A stretch of DNA of 18,161 nt from an uncultured Neisseriaceae bacterium (GTDB lineage: Bacteria > Pseudomonadota > Gammaproteobacteria > Burkholderiales > UBA11063). The stretch lies in the NCBI GenBank assembly GCA_903891375.1, contig CAITEL010000030.1:1-18161 (forward strand), in the 5' to 3' direction. Position 1 is the stretch's first letter; each line of letters opens with the position of its first letter. Shown here one piece after another: positions 7,148 through 15,083 of the stretch. Below the pieces are notes generated by a model. The model saw nothing but the letters and a program-made list of their open reading frames with translations. It made no database searches and was not told where the DNA came from. Position numbers and translations under genes: made by a program.

Positions 7148-10078
7148 TTATCCATATATATCAATTGCCTCGTCATGTACTCGACGAAGTATTTGAATTG
7201 GATGTTTTAATTGCATATTAGCTAAAGATTTAACTTGTGAACGACAAGAATAACCCGTTGCTAAAAATTCTTTATCTGGTGAATTTAGCACATCACCCCA
7301 ATGCATTAAAAATAAATTAGTGCTATTCTCTAAATGTTCCGCTTGATGACCATACGTACCTGCCATACCACAACAACCAAGATTCATAAGGCTTAATTCT
7401 AAACCAAAATAATTAAATATTTTTTGCCATAATTTTGCATCTTGTGGCAAAAGAGATTGTTCTGTGCAATGTGGAAGTAAGCAATATTTTTTTAAAGGTG
7501 ATAATGTTTGGTTAATTTTTTGCACTACATTTAGATTTTCTATTGCCTTTATCAAAAACTCCGCTAAAGTAGCCACCCTGCCAAGTAATGACTCAGCAAA
7601 TTTAACATAATCATCTCTAAACATTAAATTCACACTACTTTCCAGACCTACAACAGGAATACCCTTAATAAAAATAGGATCGAGTAATTCTTTGACTCCA
7701 TGTGCACGTGATTTAAATTTATCTAACCAACCAGCAACAAGGAATGCCTTACCACTTGATTGTGGTAAAAGAACAACTGGCGTATAACCAAAATTTTTTA
7801 AAATCTGGCAACTACTAATTAAAACCTCGTGATTAAGTAAACCAACAAATACATCACTAAAAATTGCAACGGGTTGTGTAAGTCTCTCAAAAATGCTTAT
7901 ATCACCATTGTATATGATTAAATTTTCAGTTGCCATCGTTTTTTTAAACGTTTTTTGTAAAGATAACGCTGGTATCTTATTCATGCCAAACTTTGGATAT
8001 ACGTTACTTTTAAGTATAAAATTCCATAATAATGGAACTTTAGCACCAAAAATCAATATATCTTCTAAATATGCAAGCAGTTTTTCTCGGATAGTTCTTG
8101 ACTCATATTGCGTATAATACGTATTATAAAATTTGCTGCGTAAATCAGGAATACTAACTTGCGTTGGGCATTTACCAGCGCATCCTTTACACCCAAGACA
8201 TCCCTGCATTGCATTAAAAGCCACCTTAGCCGCCTCTTTCGTGTGATAGTTATCATCCCCTAATGTCGATTTAGCTCGTAACCACTCTTTAACCAGCATT
8301 GCTCTACCCTTTGGTGAATGCACTCTATCACTAGTTACCTTATACGATGGACACATGACATTATTTACATCCTGATTAAAACACGCAGCATTACCGTTAC
8401 ATAACATTGACTCTGAATACTCATCTTGTAACGTGCTATTGATTTTTTGATCTAACTCGCCACGCATTGTCACAACATCTATTTTAGTGACTTGATCTAA
8501 GGTATTTTCTGCTGTTACTAATTTACCTGGATTTAATCTATTTGCAGGGTCAAACATTGCTTTTATTTTACGCATAACTTGATATAGAATTGGTCCAAAG
8601 GTATGCTGGGCAAATTCTCCACGATAACCTTTACCATGCTCACCCCATAACAACCCGTGATATTTGTCTGTCAACTTAACTACATCTTCTGTAATTAGAC
8701 GAATATATGCTCTATCTTCACTATCTTTCATATCCAATGCTGGTCGTACATGGACGCAACCCACATCAACATGGCCATACATGGCATAATTAAGATTATA
8801 ACCATCTAATAACTCACGAAATTCAGCAACAAATTTACGTAAATTATGCGGTGGAACTAAAGCATCTTCAACAAAAGCAACTGGTTTACGTGTGCCTGGC
8901 ATTTTACCAACCAAACCTACGGCTAAAGAGCGTATCCCCCATAATTTAGCTATATCCACTGAGTCACGCACGATTCTAAAACGCATATTCTTTTTAATTA
9001 ACTCATTTTCTAAAGAATTAATTTTGTTATTAAGTGACTCTACATTATCTTCAGCGAATTCTGTAAAATTGGAAATACAACTTTCATTTTTATCTAACCC
9101 CATAAGCTCTGCTAACTCAGTCCAAATAGCTAGTGACGTTGCACTTTGTTGCACAATCTCATCCACCGTCTCTATTGCCAAGGGTTTATGCTCAATTAAA
9201 AAACCAGCATCACCCAAAGCATCTAAAAAACTGTCGTAATGGGTAACCACCAAGGCTTTATATTTTAAAATTGGCGTTAACTTCAACTTGGCATTTATGA
9301 TAAATGCCAAAGTACCCTCTGAACCTGAAATAATCTTAGTTAAATCTACCGTATTATTTTGATACGCCTCTTGTAAATTAAACCCTGATAATGGACGTTT
9401 TAATGGAATAAATCTTTTCTCTATTTCGTCCTTTACTGGTACTAAAAGCTCTTTTATTTGTTTTGCTAGTTCAAATGATTTGTTATCTTGTTTTTCATTT
9501 AATAATGCGTCATTAGTTATCGCATTAAAATTAATTATGCTACCATCAAGCATAACACAGGATAGGTCCTCAACATGATTGCTGGTTTTTCCATATACCA
9601 ATGAACCTTTGCCAGCTGAATCATTAGCAATCATACCACCTATTGTAGCTCTATTTTCGGTAGATACATTAGGGGCAAAAAATAACCCATGCGGTTGTAG
9701 AAATTTATTTAATTGACTTAAAACAACCCCTGGCTCAACGATAATGGTCTTAGTAGTTGGGTTAAATTCAAGAATATTATTCATGTAACGTGTGGTATCG
9801 ATTACCACACCTGTTGTTAACGACTGACCATTGGTACCAGTACCACCACCCCTTGCCGTAAATGTAAGTGTTTTAAATTTTTCGGTATTGGCTAATTTAA
9901 ATAACAATTGCACATCTTGTTGATGCTGCGGTTGAATTACACATGAGGGTAGTACCTCATAGATACTATTATCTGTGGCGTTTATCACTAGATTTGCAAA
10001 ATCAGTTAAAATATCACCATGAAAGCCAGCTTGTTCAAGCTCACTTTTAAATTCAAGTTCGATTTGATTGTTTTTCAT
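7148..10078 (-). CDS. ydiJ: YdiJ-type FAD/Fe-S D-2-hydroxyglutarate dehydrogenase
   Basis: The 976-residue protein has the fused layout of E. coli YdiJ (about 1,018 residues). An N-terminal FAD-binding type 4 domain carries ARGGGTGTNGQS (75-86) and NRATIGGMIANDSAGKGS (142-159). An FAD-oxidase C-terminal domain carries YGHVDVGCVHVRP (434-446) and GEHGKG (479-484). Cysteines at 560, 566 and 576 precede an Fe-S region with Cys627, 630, 633 and 637 (GCLGCKGCAGKCP). A CCG-type domain ends with GCCG at 901-904. Relatives oxidise D-2-hydroxyacids, and YdiJ acts on D-2-hydroxyglutarate, passing electrons to the respiratory chain. Here it would turn the HglS product into 2-oxoglutarate. Its ATG overlaps the serC stop by 4 bp (ATGA), implying translational coupling. 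D-lactate is the main alternative substrate. Confidence 0.85.
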   Translation of the reverse strand: MKNNQIELEFKSELEQAGFHGDILTDFANLVINATDNSIYEVLPSCVIQPQHQQDVQLLFKLANTEKFKTLTFTARGGGTGTNGQSLTTGVVIDTTRYMNNILEFNPTTKTIIVEPGVVLSQLNKFLQPHGLFFAPNVSTENRATIGGMIANDSAGKGSLVYGKTSNHVEDLSCVMLDGSIINFNAITNDALLNEKQDNKSFELAKQIKELLVPVKDEIEKRFIPLKRPLSGFNLQEAYQNNTVDLTKIISGSEGTLAFIINAKLKLTPILKYKALVVTHYDSFLDALGDAGFLIEHKPLAIETVDEIVQQSATSLAIWTELAELMGLDKNESCISNFTEFAEDNVESLNNKINSLENELIKKNMRFRIVRDSVDIAKLWGIRSLAVGLVGKMPGTRKPVAFVEDALVPPHNLRKFVAEFRELLDGYNLNYAMYGHVDVGCVHVRPALDMKDSEDRAYIRLITEDVVKLTDKYHGLLWGEHGKGYRGEFAQHTFGPILYQVMRKIKAMFDPANRLNPGKLVTAENTLDQVTKIDVVTMRGELDQKINSTLQDEYSESMLCNGNAACFNQDVNNVMCPSYKVTSDRVHSPKGRAMLVKEWLRAKSTLGDDNYHTKEAAKVAFNAMQGCLGCKGCAGKCPTQVSIPDLRSKFYNTYYTQYESRTIREKLLAYLEDILIFGAKVPLLWNFILKSNVYPKFGMNKIPALSLQKTFKKTMATENLIIYNGDISIFERLTQPVAIFSDVFVGLLNHEVLISSCQILKNFGYTPVVLLPQSSGKAFLVAGWLDKFKSRAHGVKELLDPIFIKGIPVVGLESSVNLMFRDDYVKFAESLLGRVATLAEFLIKAIENLNVVQKINQTLSPLKKYCLLPHCTEQSLLPQDAKLWQKIFNYFGLELSLMNLGCCGMAGTYGHQAEHLENSTNLFLMHWGDVLNSPDKEFLATGYSCRSQVKSLANMQLKHPIQILRRVHDEAIDIYG

Positions 10079-11145
10079 CTATGTTTAGCGGCAAAATCGT
10101 GCATAAATGAAATTAATTTATCTACTCCAGACTCTGGCATGGCATTATATAAACTAGCTCTTAAACCACCCACTGCAATATGTCCTTGTAGGTATTTTAA
10201 TCCATTAGCTATTGCCTCATCTAAAAAATCAACCGATAAAGATTCTTGAGTTAACTCAAAAGGAACATTAATCTGTGAGCGATAAGGTTTTTCTACATTA
10301 TTATAATAAAATTCACTAGTGTCAATATAATTATACAACTTCTCAACTTTTCTTTTATTTATTTTTGCAATTGCAGAAACACCACCTTGAGTAATTAACC
10401 AATCGACCATTAAATCCATTACATATAAAGCGAAAACAGGTACAGTATTGACACTCGAATTACATTCAGAAAGTAATTTATAGTTCCATACATTAGGCAC
10501 AATATCCAAACTACTATTTAACAAGTCATCACGCACAATGACAATCGTCACTCCTGCAATACCCAGATTTTTCTGCGCCGCCGCAAAAATCAGACCAAAT
10601 TTTGAAACATCAATTTCTTCAGATAAAATTGATGAGGTCATATCCGCAATAAGCGTGACATTACCTACATCAGGTACTTGCGAAAACTGAATCCCGTTTA
10701 TAGTTTCATTTGGACAATAATATACATAACTAGCTTTAGGATTTAACTTCCAAGCACTTACATCTGGAATGCCAGTTTTTGTAGATTCGGCAACAATATT
10801 AACATCTGCATATTTAGTAGCAGCATCTATGGCTTTTTTAGACCAAATACCTGTATTAAAATAATCGACATTTTTATTTTGCTTGAGTAAATTCATAGGA
10901 ATACCTGAGAATTGCCCTTGAGCTCCACCTTGCACAAACAGTATTTTGTAATTATGTGGAATATTCATTAGCGTACGAATTTTCTTTTGTAGATTCTCCA
11001 AAAGCTCTTGAAATATCTTAGTTCTGTGACCAAGTTCCATCACAGATACTCCAGTACCACACCAATCAAATATTTCATTTTGAACTTTAGCTAATACTTC
11101 CTCAGGTAACATCGCAGGACCTGCCGCAAAATTATACGCTCTCAT
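10075..11145 (-). CDS. serC: SerC-family aminotransferase, candidate 2-aminoadipate aminotransferase
   Basis: The 356-residue PLP enzyme matches the SerC family along its whole length: NFAAGPAMLPEEVL at the N-terminus, GGAQGQF (73-79), YCPNETINGI, ADMTSS and AAAQKN with the PLP lysine at 192. SerC normally makes phosphoserine from 3-phosphohydroxypyruvate and glutamate. His40 and Arg41, which hold the substrate phosphate, are kept, as is the carboxylate-binding Arg329. The usually invariant GHR motif reads GHI, so one phosphate-binding arginine is replaced by Ile323 (codon at 10177-10179). The gene starts inside the 3' end of the HglS gene (14-bp overlap, own GGAAAG site at 11155-11160) and overlaps the D-2HG dehydrogenase start by 4 bp. 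The position suggests transamination of 2-aminoadipate to 2-oxoadipate; normal serine synthesis, or both roles, remains possible. Confidence 0.85.
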   Translation of the reverse strand: MRAYNFAAGPAMLPEEVLAKVQNEIFDWCGTGVSVMELGHRTKIFQELLENLQKKIRTLMNIPHNYKILFVQGGAQGQFSGIPMNLLKQNKNVDYFNTGIWSKKAIDAATKYADVNIVAESTKTGIPDVSAWKLNPKASYVYYCPNETINGIQFSQVPDVGNVTLIADMTSSILSEEIDVSKFGLIFAAAQKNLGIAGVTIVIVRDDLLNSSLDIVPNVWNYKLLSECNSSVNTVPVFALYVMDLMVDWLITQGGVSAIAKINKRKVEKLYNYIDTSEFYYNNVEKPYRSQINVPFELTQESLSVDFLDEAIANGLKYLQGHIAVGGLRASLYNAMPESGVDKLISFMHDFAAKHR

Positions 11146-11968
11146 TGTCTTTTACTTTCCTATTACTTAGTTTAACATTTGTACTTTCAAATATTTTATC
11201 TGCAGATTTTGCAATAAAACCTTGATATAACTTTCCATTACTTAAAGGATAGCGTTTTGCAAATTCATAATAACTATTTAGTACTTCGAAAATACCTTGT
11301 TTGAATTTTACTAACACCTTATTTGCCATAATACTTGATTGTTCCAAATGCTCTTCTGGAGTACCTTTTATCTCACCTCCTAAACTATTTAACCTATATT
11401 TTTTTTGCTTTAAAAATGTATTTACCGCTTCAATTGTATGAAACTTCTTAAGTTGATTTACCAAAACAGTGAAGTGATTAGCTCTATAACCAAAAACATA
11501 CATCCATGCTGCATATTCTGACTCCGACAATAATTTTTTGTAAACACTGTAATCCAACTCACCCCAACAAGCGCCAGAGTATAATAACTCTAGGGAATTT
11601 AACGTTTTATCTGAAATGGTATCCACACATTTTTTAGCCTGTTGCTGTAAAAATGGGCTAAATTCTTTAGTCTTGAGTTCACTAATAAATACTTTTGGTT
11701 GCAATGGATCTGACTTATGTTCGTAATGTTTTGCGAATAATTTTTTTTCAGCGAACTCATACTCACCACAAGCCACATAACCTAACTGTTCAAAAAACTT
11801 ACCTAGTTTTACTACATTAACTCGTGGGTCATCAAAGGTACGTAACGCAATATGATCATTAACAACCTCTTCACCCTCCTTTTTAAATAAATCAAATATT
11901 TTTAATGCCTGCGGGCTTTCTTGTGTGTATTGATTCCAAAGACAAGAAAATAAATTATTTAGTTCCAT
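11132..11968 (-). CDS. hglS: DUF1338/HglS-type 2-oxoadipate dioxygenase-decarboxylase (short form)
   Basis: The 278-residue protein is a DUF1338 member of the VOC-like Fe(II) oxygenases. P. putida HglS and plant relatives convert 2-oxoadipate plus O2 to D-2-hydroxyglutarate and CO2. The expected residues are present: His39 and Arg43 in DHIALRTF (metal ligand and substrate arginine, spaced four apart as in HglS), His165 in FGYRANHFTVLVN, and probably Glu235 in YYEFAKRYP. ELDYSVY and SLGGEIKGTP are also recognisable. It is much shorter than P. putida HglS (about 460 residues), like many DUF1338 proteins of other bacteria. AAGGAG at 11980-11985 serves the ATG. It follows the aldehyde dehydrogenase gene by 71 bp, which contain a strong hairpin, and overlaps the serC start. 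The neighbours make the 2-oxoadipate assignment strong. Confidence 0.8.
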   Translation of the reverse strand: MELNNLFSCLWNQYTQESPQALKIFDLFKKEGEEVVNDHIALRTFDDPRVNVVKLGKFFEQLGYVACGEYEFAEKKLFAKHYEHKSDPLQPKVFISELKTKEFSPFLQQQAKKCVDTISDKTLNSLELLYSGACWGELDYSVYKKLLSESEYAAWMYVFGYRANHFTVLVNQLKKFHTIEAVNTFLKQKKYRLNSLGGEIKGTPEEHLEQSSIMANKVLVKFKQGIFEVLNSYYEFAKRYPLSNGKLYQGFIAKSADKIFESTNVKLSNRKVKDNESV

Positions 11969-11999
11969 GTATATAAATACTCCTTAATTAAATACTTCA

Positions 12000-12031
12000 A
12001 GTATAATTCCCGCTTGCACGGGAATTATACT
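12000..12031. other. Perfect intercistronic hairpin inside the lysine cluster
   Basis: The arms 12000-12012 and 12019-12031 (AGTATAATTCCCG and its exact complement) form a 13-bp stem with a 6-nt loop. It starts about 9 nt after the aldehyde dehydrogenase stop in transcript sense. No U-tract follows; the next ~15 nt lead into the AAGGAG site of the HglS gene. It looks more like a processing, stability or partial-attenuation element than an intrinsic terminator. Confidence 0.65.
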
Positions 12032-12039
12032 GTCTGATT

Positions 12040-13647
12040 TTATAAATTAAATTGAATACCTTGTGCTAACGTTAATGTCTCACCATAATTAATGGTATTT
12101 GTTTGCCTACGCATATATGCCTTCCACGCATCAGAACCAGCCTCACGACCACCACCAGTATCTTTCTCACCACCAAATGCTCCACCAATTTCGGCACCAG
12201 AGGTACCAATATTAACATTAGCTATTCCACAATCACTTCCTCTAACTGATAAGAATTCTTCCATAACCTTTAAGTCTTCTGTATAAATAGCGGAAGAAAG
12301 ACCATATGCAACTTGATTATTAATAGCAATTGCTTCATCTAATGTTTTATATGACATAACATAAAGTATTGGCGCAAAGGTTTCATGATTTACTATATCC
12401 CAACTCGGATTAGCTTCTACTATCGTAGGTTCTACAAAAAAACCCGCCCCCGGTATCAAATTTCCACCAAAGGCGATTTTACCATTATTTGCCTTAACTT
12501 CAGCAATTGCTTTTTGATAAGCCTCAACCGATTGTTTATCAATCAATGGTCCCATATGGTTGTTTTGATCCATCGGATCGCCTACTTTTAATTGCTTATA
12601 AGCATTAACCAAGCTCTCCACAGTTTGCTTGTATAAACTTTCATGTACAATTAAGCGCCTCAGTGTAGTACACCTCTGACCTGCCGTACCAATTGCCGAA
12701 AAGACTAATGAAGGGATGGCTGTTTTTAGATTAGCACTTTTATCCACAATGACTGCATTATTACCACCAAGTTCTAATATAGAACGAGCAAATCTGGCTG
12801 CCAAACGTTTACCTACCTCCCTACCTACTGGCGTTGAACCTGTAAATGAAACCAAAGCTAATCGTTTATCATCAACAAATTTTTGTGAAAAGGCAACATC
12901 ATCTGAGGTAACTAAAGAGAATATTGCTGGGTAATTATTTTCTGTCAATACTTGGGTACAAATTTTATGTACAGCTATTGCACATAGTGGTGTCTTAGGT
13001 GAAGCTTTCCACACCACCGTATTACCACAAATTGCGGCAACAAATGCATTCCATGCCCAAACTGCAACAGGAAAGTTGAAAGCGGAGATAACACCAACAA
13101 CCCCCAGCGGATGCCATTGTTCGTACATTCTGTGGTTTTCACGTTCAGAATGCATTGTGTTCCCGTACAGCATACGTGACTGACCAACTGCAAAATCTGC
13201 CATATCAATCATTTCTTGAACCTCACCATCACCTTCTTGTTTGGACTTACCCATTTCAGCTGACACCAATGAACCTAATACTGATTTGTATTTACGTAAC
13301 CGCTCACCTATTAACCGAATGAATTCTCCACGTTTAGGGGCAGGGATATTTCTCCATATCAAAAAAGCACCTTGCGCAACATCTAAAACACTCTCTAATT
13401 GTTCATTGCTTGTGGTTTGAATTGAACCTAAAACATCTTCATTAGTTGGACAAATTGATGTTAGAAGATTATCACTAGCTAACCAATGTGTTCCAGCTGC
13501 TGTACCTGCATGTTTGTCATGAATATCTAGTGTACTTAATAACTCTTTTATAGAGAACTCTTTACTCAACATCTCAATTTCTCCAATACTGCGTACATCT
13601 GAAGCTAATGAACTAGTATTTAATTCTTTATTGGTATTTAAACTCAT
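12040..13647 (-). CDS. amaB: Alpha-aminoadipate semialdehyde dehydrogenase (antiquitin/ALDH7 type)
   Basis: The 535-residue NAD-dependent aldehyde dehydrogenase oxidises 2-aminoadipate 6-semialdehyde (in equilibrium with piperideine-6-carboxylate) to 2-aminoadipate. The general catalytic set is clear: Asn191 in AFNFP, Lys214 in VVWKASP, Glu292 in LELGGNN and the nucleophile Cys326 in [13 protein letters not shown]. What makes it antiquitin rather than a generic family member is the C-terminal block [19 protein letters not shown] followed by [14 protein letters not shown], and PAPKRGE near residue 102. It has some 25 more N-terminal residues than human antiquitin's mature form, so initiation at Met26 is conceivable, but the first ATG overlaps the upstream stop (ATGA) with AAGG in the preceding codons, which favours coupled translation. 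Confidence 0.92.
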   Translation of the reverse strand: MSLNTNKELNTSSLASDVRSIGEIEMLSKEFSIKELLSTLDIHDKHAGTAAGTHWLASDNLLTSICPTNEDVLGSIQTTSNEQLESVLDVAQGAFLIWRNIPAPKRGEFIRLIGERLRKYKSVLGSLVSAEMGKSKQEGDGEVQEMIDMADFAVGQSRMLYGNTMHSERENHRMYEQWHPLGVVGVISAFNFPVAVWAWNAFVAAICGNTVVWKASPKTPLCAIAVHKICTQVLTENNYPAIFSLVTSDDVAFSQKFVDDKRLALVSFTGSTPVGREVGKRLAARFARSILELGGNNAVIVDKSANLKTAIPSLVFSAIGTAGQRCTTLRRLIVHESLYKQTVESLVNAYKQLKVGDPMDQNNHMGPLIDKQSVEAYQKAIAEVKANNGKIAFGGNLIPGAGFFVEPTIVEANPSWDIVNHETFAPILYVMSYKTLDEAIAINNQVAYGLSSAIYTEDLKVMEEFLSVRGSDCGIANVNIGTSGAEIGGAFGGEKDTGGGREAGSDAWKAYMRRQTNTINYGETLTLAQGIQFNL

Positions 13648-14741
13648 ACTCTAATACCTTTTGCATAATATGAACCAAATCGATTACCTAAAAATTCTGG
13701 TAAAGAAATTTGTTCTTGTTTAATCAAACCAGTTAAACGTTTTTCATGCATTACTAAATCAATGACAGTACAAATACCTGCGGCTGTTGTCATTTGTATG
13801 GCTGTATACGTATTATCATCAACAGTCACTGGGTATAGTGTATTTGTATATGTTTTTTCACTAAAGTTACCGTTTTTATTACCTTGCACTGAAACATATA
13901 CTACAACCTTGTCATCTTCAGCATGTGGTATTACTTTTGATAAAATTTGTTTAGCTAATTCTGGTTTTTCTCGCAATTTCAAATCATTTAAAATAAATGA
14001 CATCTTTGTACAATGACCTTGATAACGCATTGTCTTATAGTCCATATTTTTCACTTTTCCCGCATAACTTTCAACCAATGAACCAACGCCACCTGAGGTA
14101 TGAAACGCTTCGTATGGATGATTTTCAACAATAATAGTTTCTAAATCACCAAGTGCTGGTTTAAGTTTACGCTCTCCATTTTCAATGACTACACAGGGGT
14201 GAATATATTCATTTACAACACCATCAACAGACCATGTAAACGCATAGTTTAGGCTATTTGAAGTATTTTGCGTCAATGCTCCAACACGCATCTTCACATT
14301 ATCAACATCTTCAAAACCCTCCATTAATGAATTAGCTGCAATACTTATAAAACCAGGCGCCAAGCCACATTGAGGTGCAAATGAACCTTTGCTATTTTTA
14401 GATAGTTCGTACACTGCATTAGTAGTTGCAACATCTTCTGTTGGATCGAAATAATCTATACCACACTCACTTGCTATCTTGGCTACTTCAATAGTTAAAT
14501 TAAATGGTAAGCAAGATACAACGCCTTGAATCTGGTTAGATTTTATATAATTTTTAATCGCATCTGCCTTTTTTATATCCATAGGGATGAATTGAATTGG
14601 ATTATTTTTTATTTGCGGAAGAGTATGTGGCGGATTTACGTCTCCAATAAAAGCCTCGTAATCTCCAGTACGTGCAAGCAATCCCGCAACTGTTGTTCCA
14701 ATTTTTCCTGCTCCAAGTATTAAAATTTTGTGTTTTATCAT
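13644..14741 (-). CDS. lysDH: Lysine 6-dehydrogenase-like oxidoreductase (saccharopine dehydrogenase family)
   Basis: The 365-residue protein starts with a Rossmann loop ([18 protein letters not shown]). It then shows blocks of the saccharopine dehydrogenase family: [19 protein letters not shown], the [10 protein letters not shown] turn (~129-138), [12 protein letters not shown] and [11 protein letters not shown]. The last two closely resemble Geobacillus L-lysine 6-dehydrogenase as I recall it, and the length fits LysDH. That enzyme deaminates L-lysine at the epsilon position with NAD, giving AASA/P6C directly. No lysine-ketoglutarate reductase is encoded nearby, which also favours LysDH over a true saccharopine dehydrogenase, since the latter would lack its substrate. 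It is the promoter-proximal gene; GAGAGA lies upstream of the ATG, and its stop overlaps the next start by 4 bp. Confidence 0.78.
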   Translation of the reverse strand: MIKHKILILGAGKIGTTVAGLLARTGDYEAFIGDVNPPHTLPQIKNNPIQFIPMDIKKADAIKNYIKSNQIQGVVSCLPFNLTIEVAKIASECGIDYFDPTEDVATTNAVYELSKNSKGSFAPQCGLAPGFISIAANSLMEGFEDVDNVKMRVGALTQNTSNSLNYAFTWSVDGVVNEYIHPCVVIENGERKLKPALGDLETIIVENHPYEAFHTSGGVGSLVESYAGKVKNMDYKTMRYQGHCTKMSFILNDLKLREKPELAKQILSKVIPHAEDDKVVVYVSVQGNKNGNFSEKTYTNTLYPVTVDDNTYTAIQMTTAAGICTVIDLVMHEKRLTGLIKQEQISLPEFLGNRFGSYYAKGIRV

Positions 14742-14764
14742 TAGAATATTCTCTCAATCAAATA

Positions 14765-14849
14765 AATATAGTGCAAATAAATTCCCCATTTAAATACTCA
14801 ATACTGTCTGGCCGTTACCTTTACTAAGGTTTTAACAAAGTATTTAAAT
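14765..14849 (-). promoter_or_regulatory. Putative promoter and operator-like inverted repeat of the lysine cluster
   Basis: On the minus strand TATATT (14770-14765) is a fair -10, with a poor -35 (TTTAAA, 14794-14789, 18-bp spacing). The -35 sits in one arm of an inverted repeat: ATTTAAATACT (14788-14798) and AGTATTTAAAT (14839-14849), 11 of 11 matching with a 40-bp spacer. The spacer holds a small stem (ACCTT-TACT-AAGGT). The spacing suits a dimeric regulator binding two half-sites or a looping arrangement, but no regulator gene is in the window. Confidence 0.35.
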
Positions 14850-14971
14850 AGACCACAGACGAATTTTGATATTACCATAGTATCTTTTAACATTTATATG
14901 TGCAGTGCAACGCATTTAAGCTAACTTACTATTTTAACGGTAGATTGTATAAATACTATTTGTAAAAACTT

Positions 14972-14994
14972 TGATAAGTTTTATCATATATAAT
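14972..14994 (+). promoter_or_regulatory. Putative -10 region with adjacent palindrome, M48 peptidase gene
   Basis: A consensus TATAAT (14989-14994) is preceded directly by a perfect short palindrome, TGATAA-GTT-TTATCA (14972-14986). No good -35 lies at 16-18 bp. It would leave a leader of about 80 nt before the ATG at 15084. Confidence 0.3.
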
Positions 14995-15083
14995 GCTAAA
15001 TTGAATCTAAAAACTCCAAGTATGCTAAAATTATGTATTGTACGACTCCTTAACATTTTTATATAGGCTTAAAGTAGCAGTTT

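Larger units (their letters stand above)
14742..15083. other. 342-bp divergent intergenic region
   Basis: This stretch separates the lysine cluster (leftward) from the M48 peptidase gene (rightward). No ORF with a family match and no tRNA are visible. It holds the inverted repeat at 14788-14849 near the lysine side and a small palindrome plus -10 box near 14972-14994 on the other side. The ~120 bp between them is AT-rich with no structure I can name. Confidence 0.6.

Noticed and set aside
8892..9239. Plus-strand ORF of 115 codons opposite the D-2HG dehydrogenase gene
   Set aside because: It lies antisense inside a well-supported gene, has low-complexity composition and matches no family; similar shadows occur opposite most genes here.
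12000..12031. Intrinsic terminator after the AASA dehydrogenase gene
   Set aside because: The stem is strong but no U-tract follows on either strand, and the downstream genes complete the same pathway.
12028..14809. Shared 10-mer ATACTGTCTG at 12028-12037 and 14800-14809, both next to inverted repeats
   Set aside because: Many 10-mer pairs are expected by chance in 18 kb of AT-rich DNA; the surrounding sequence does not align.
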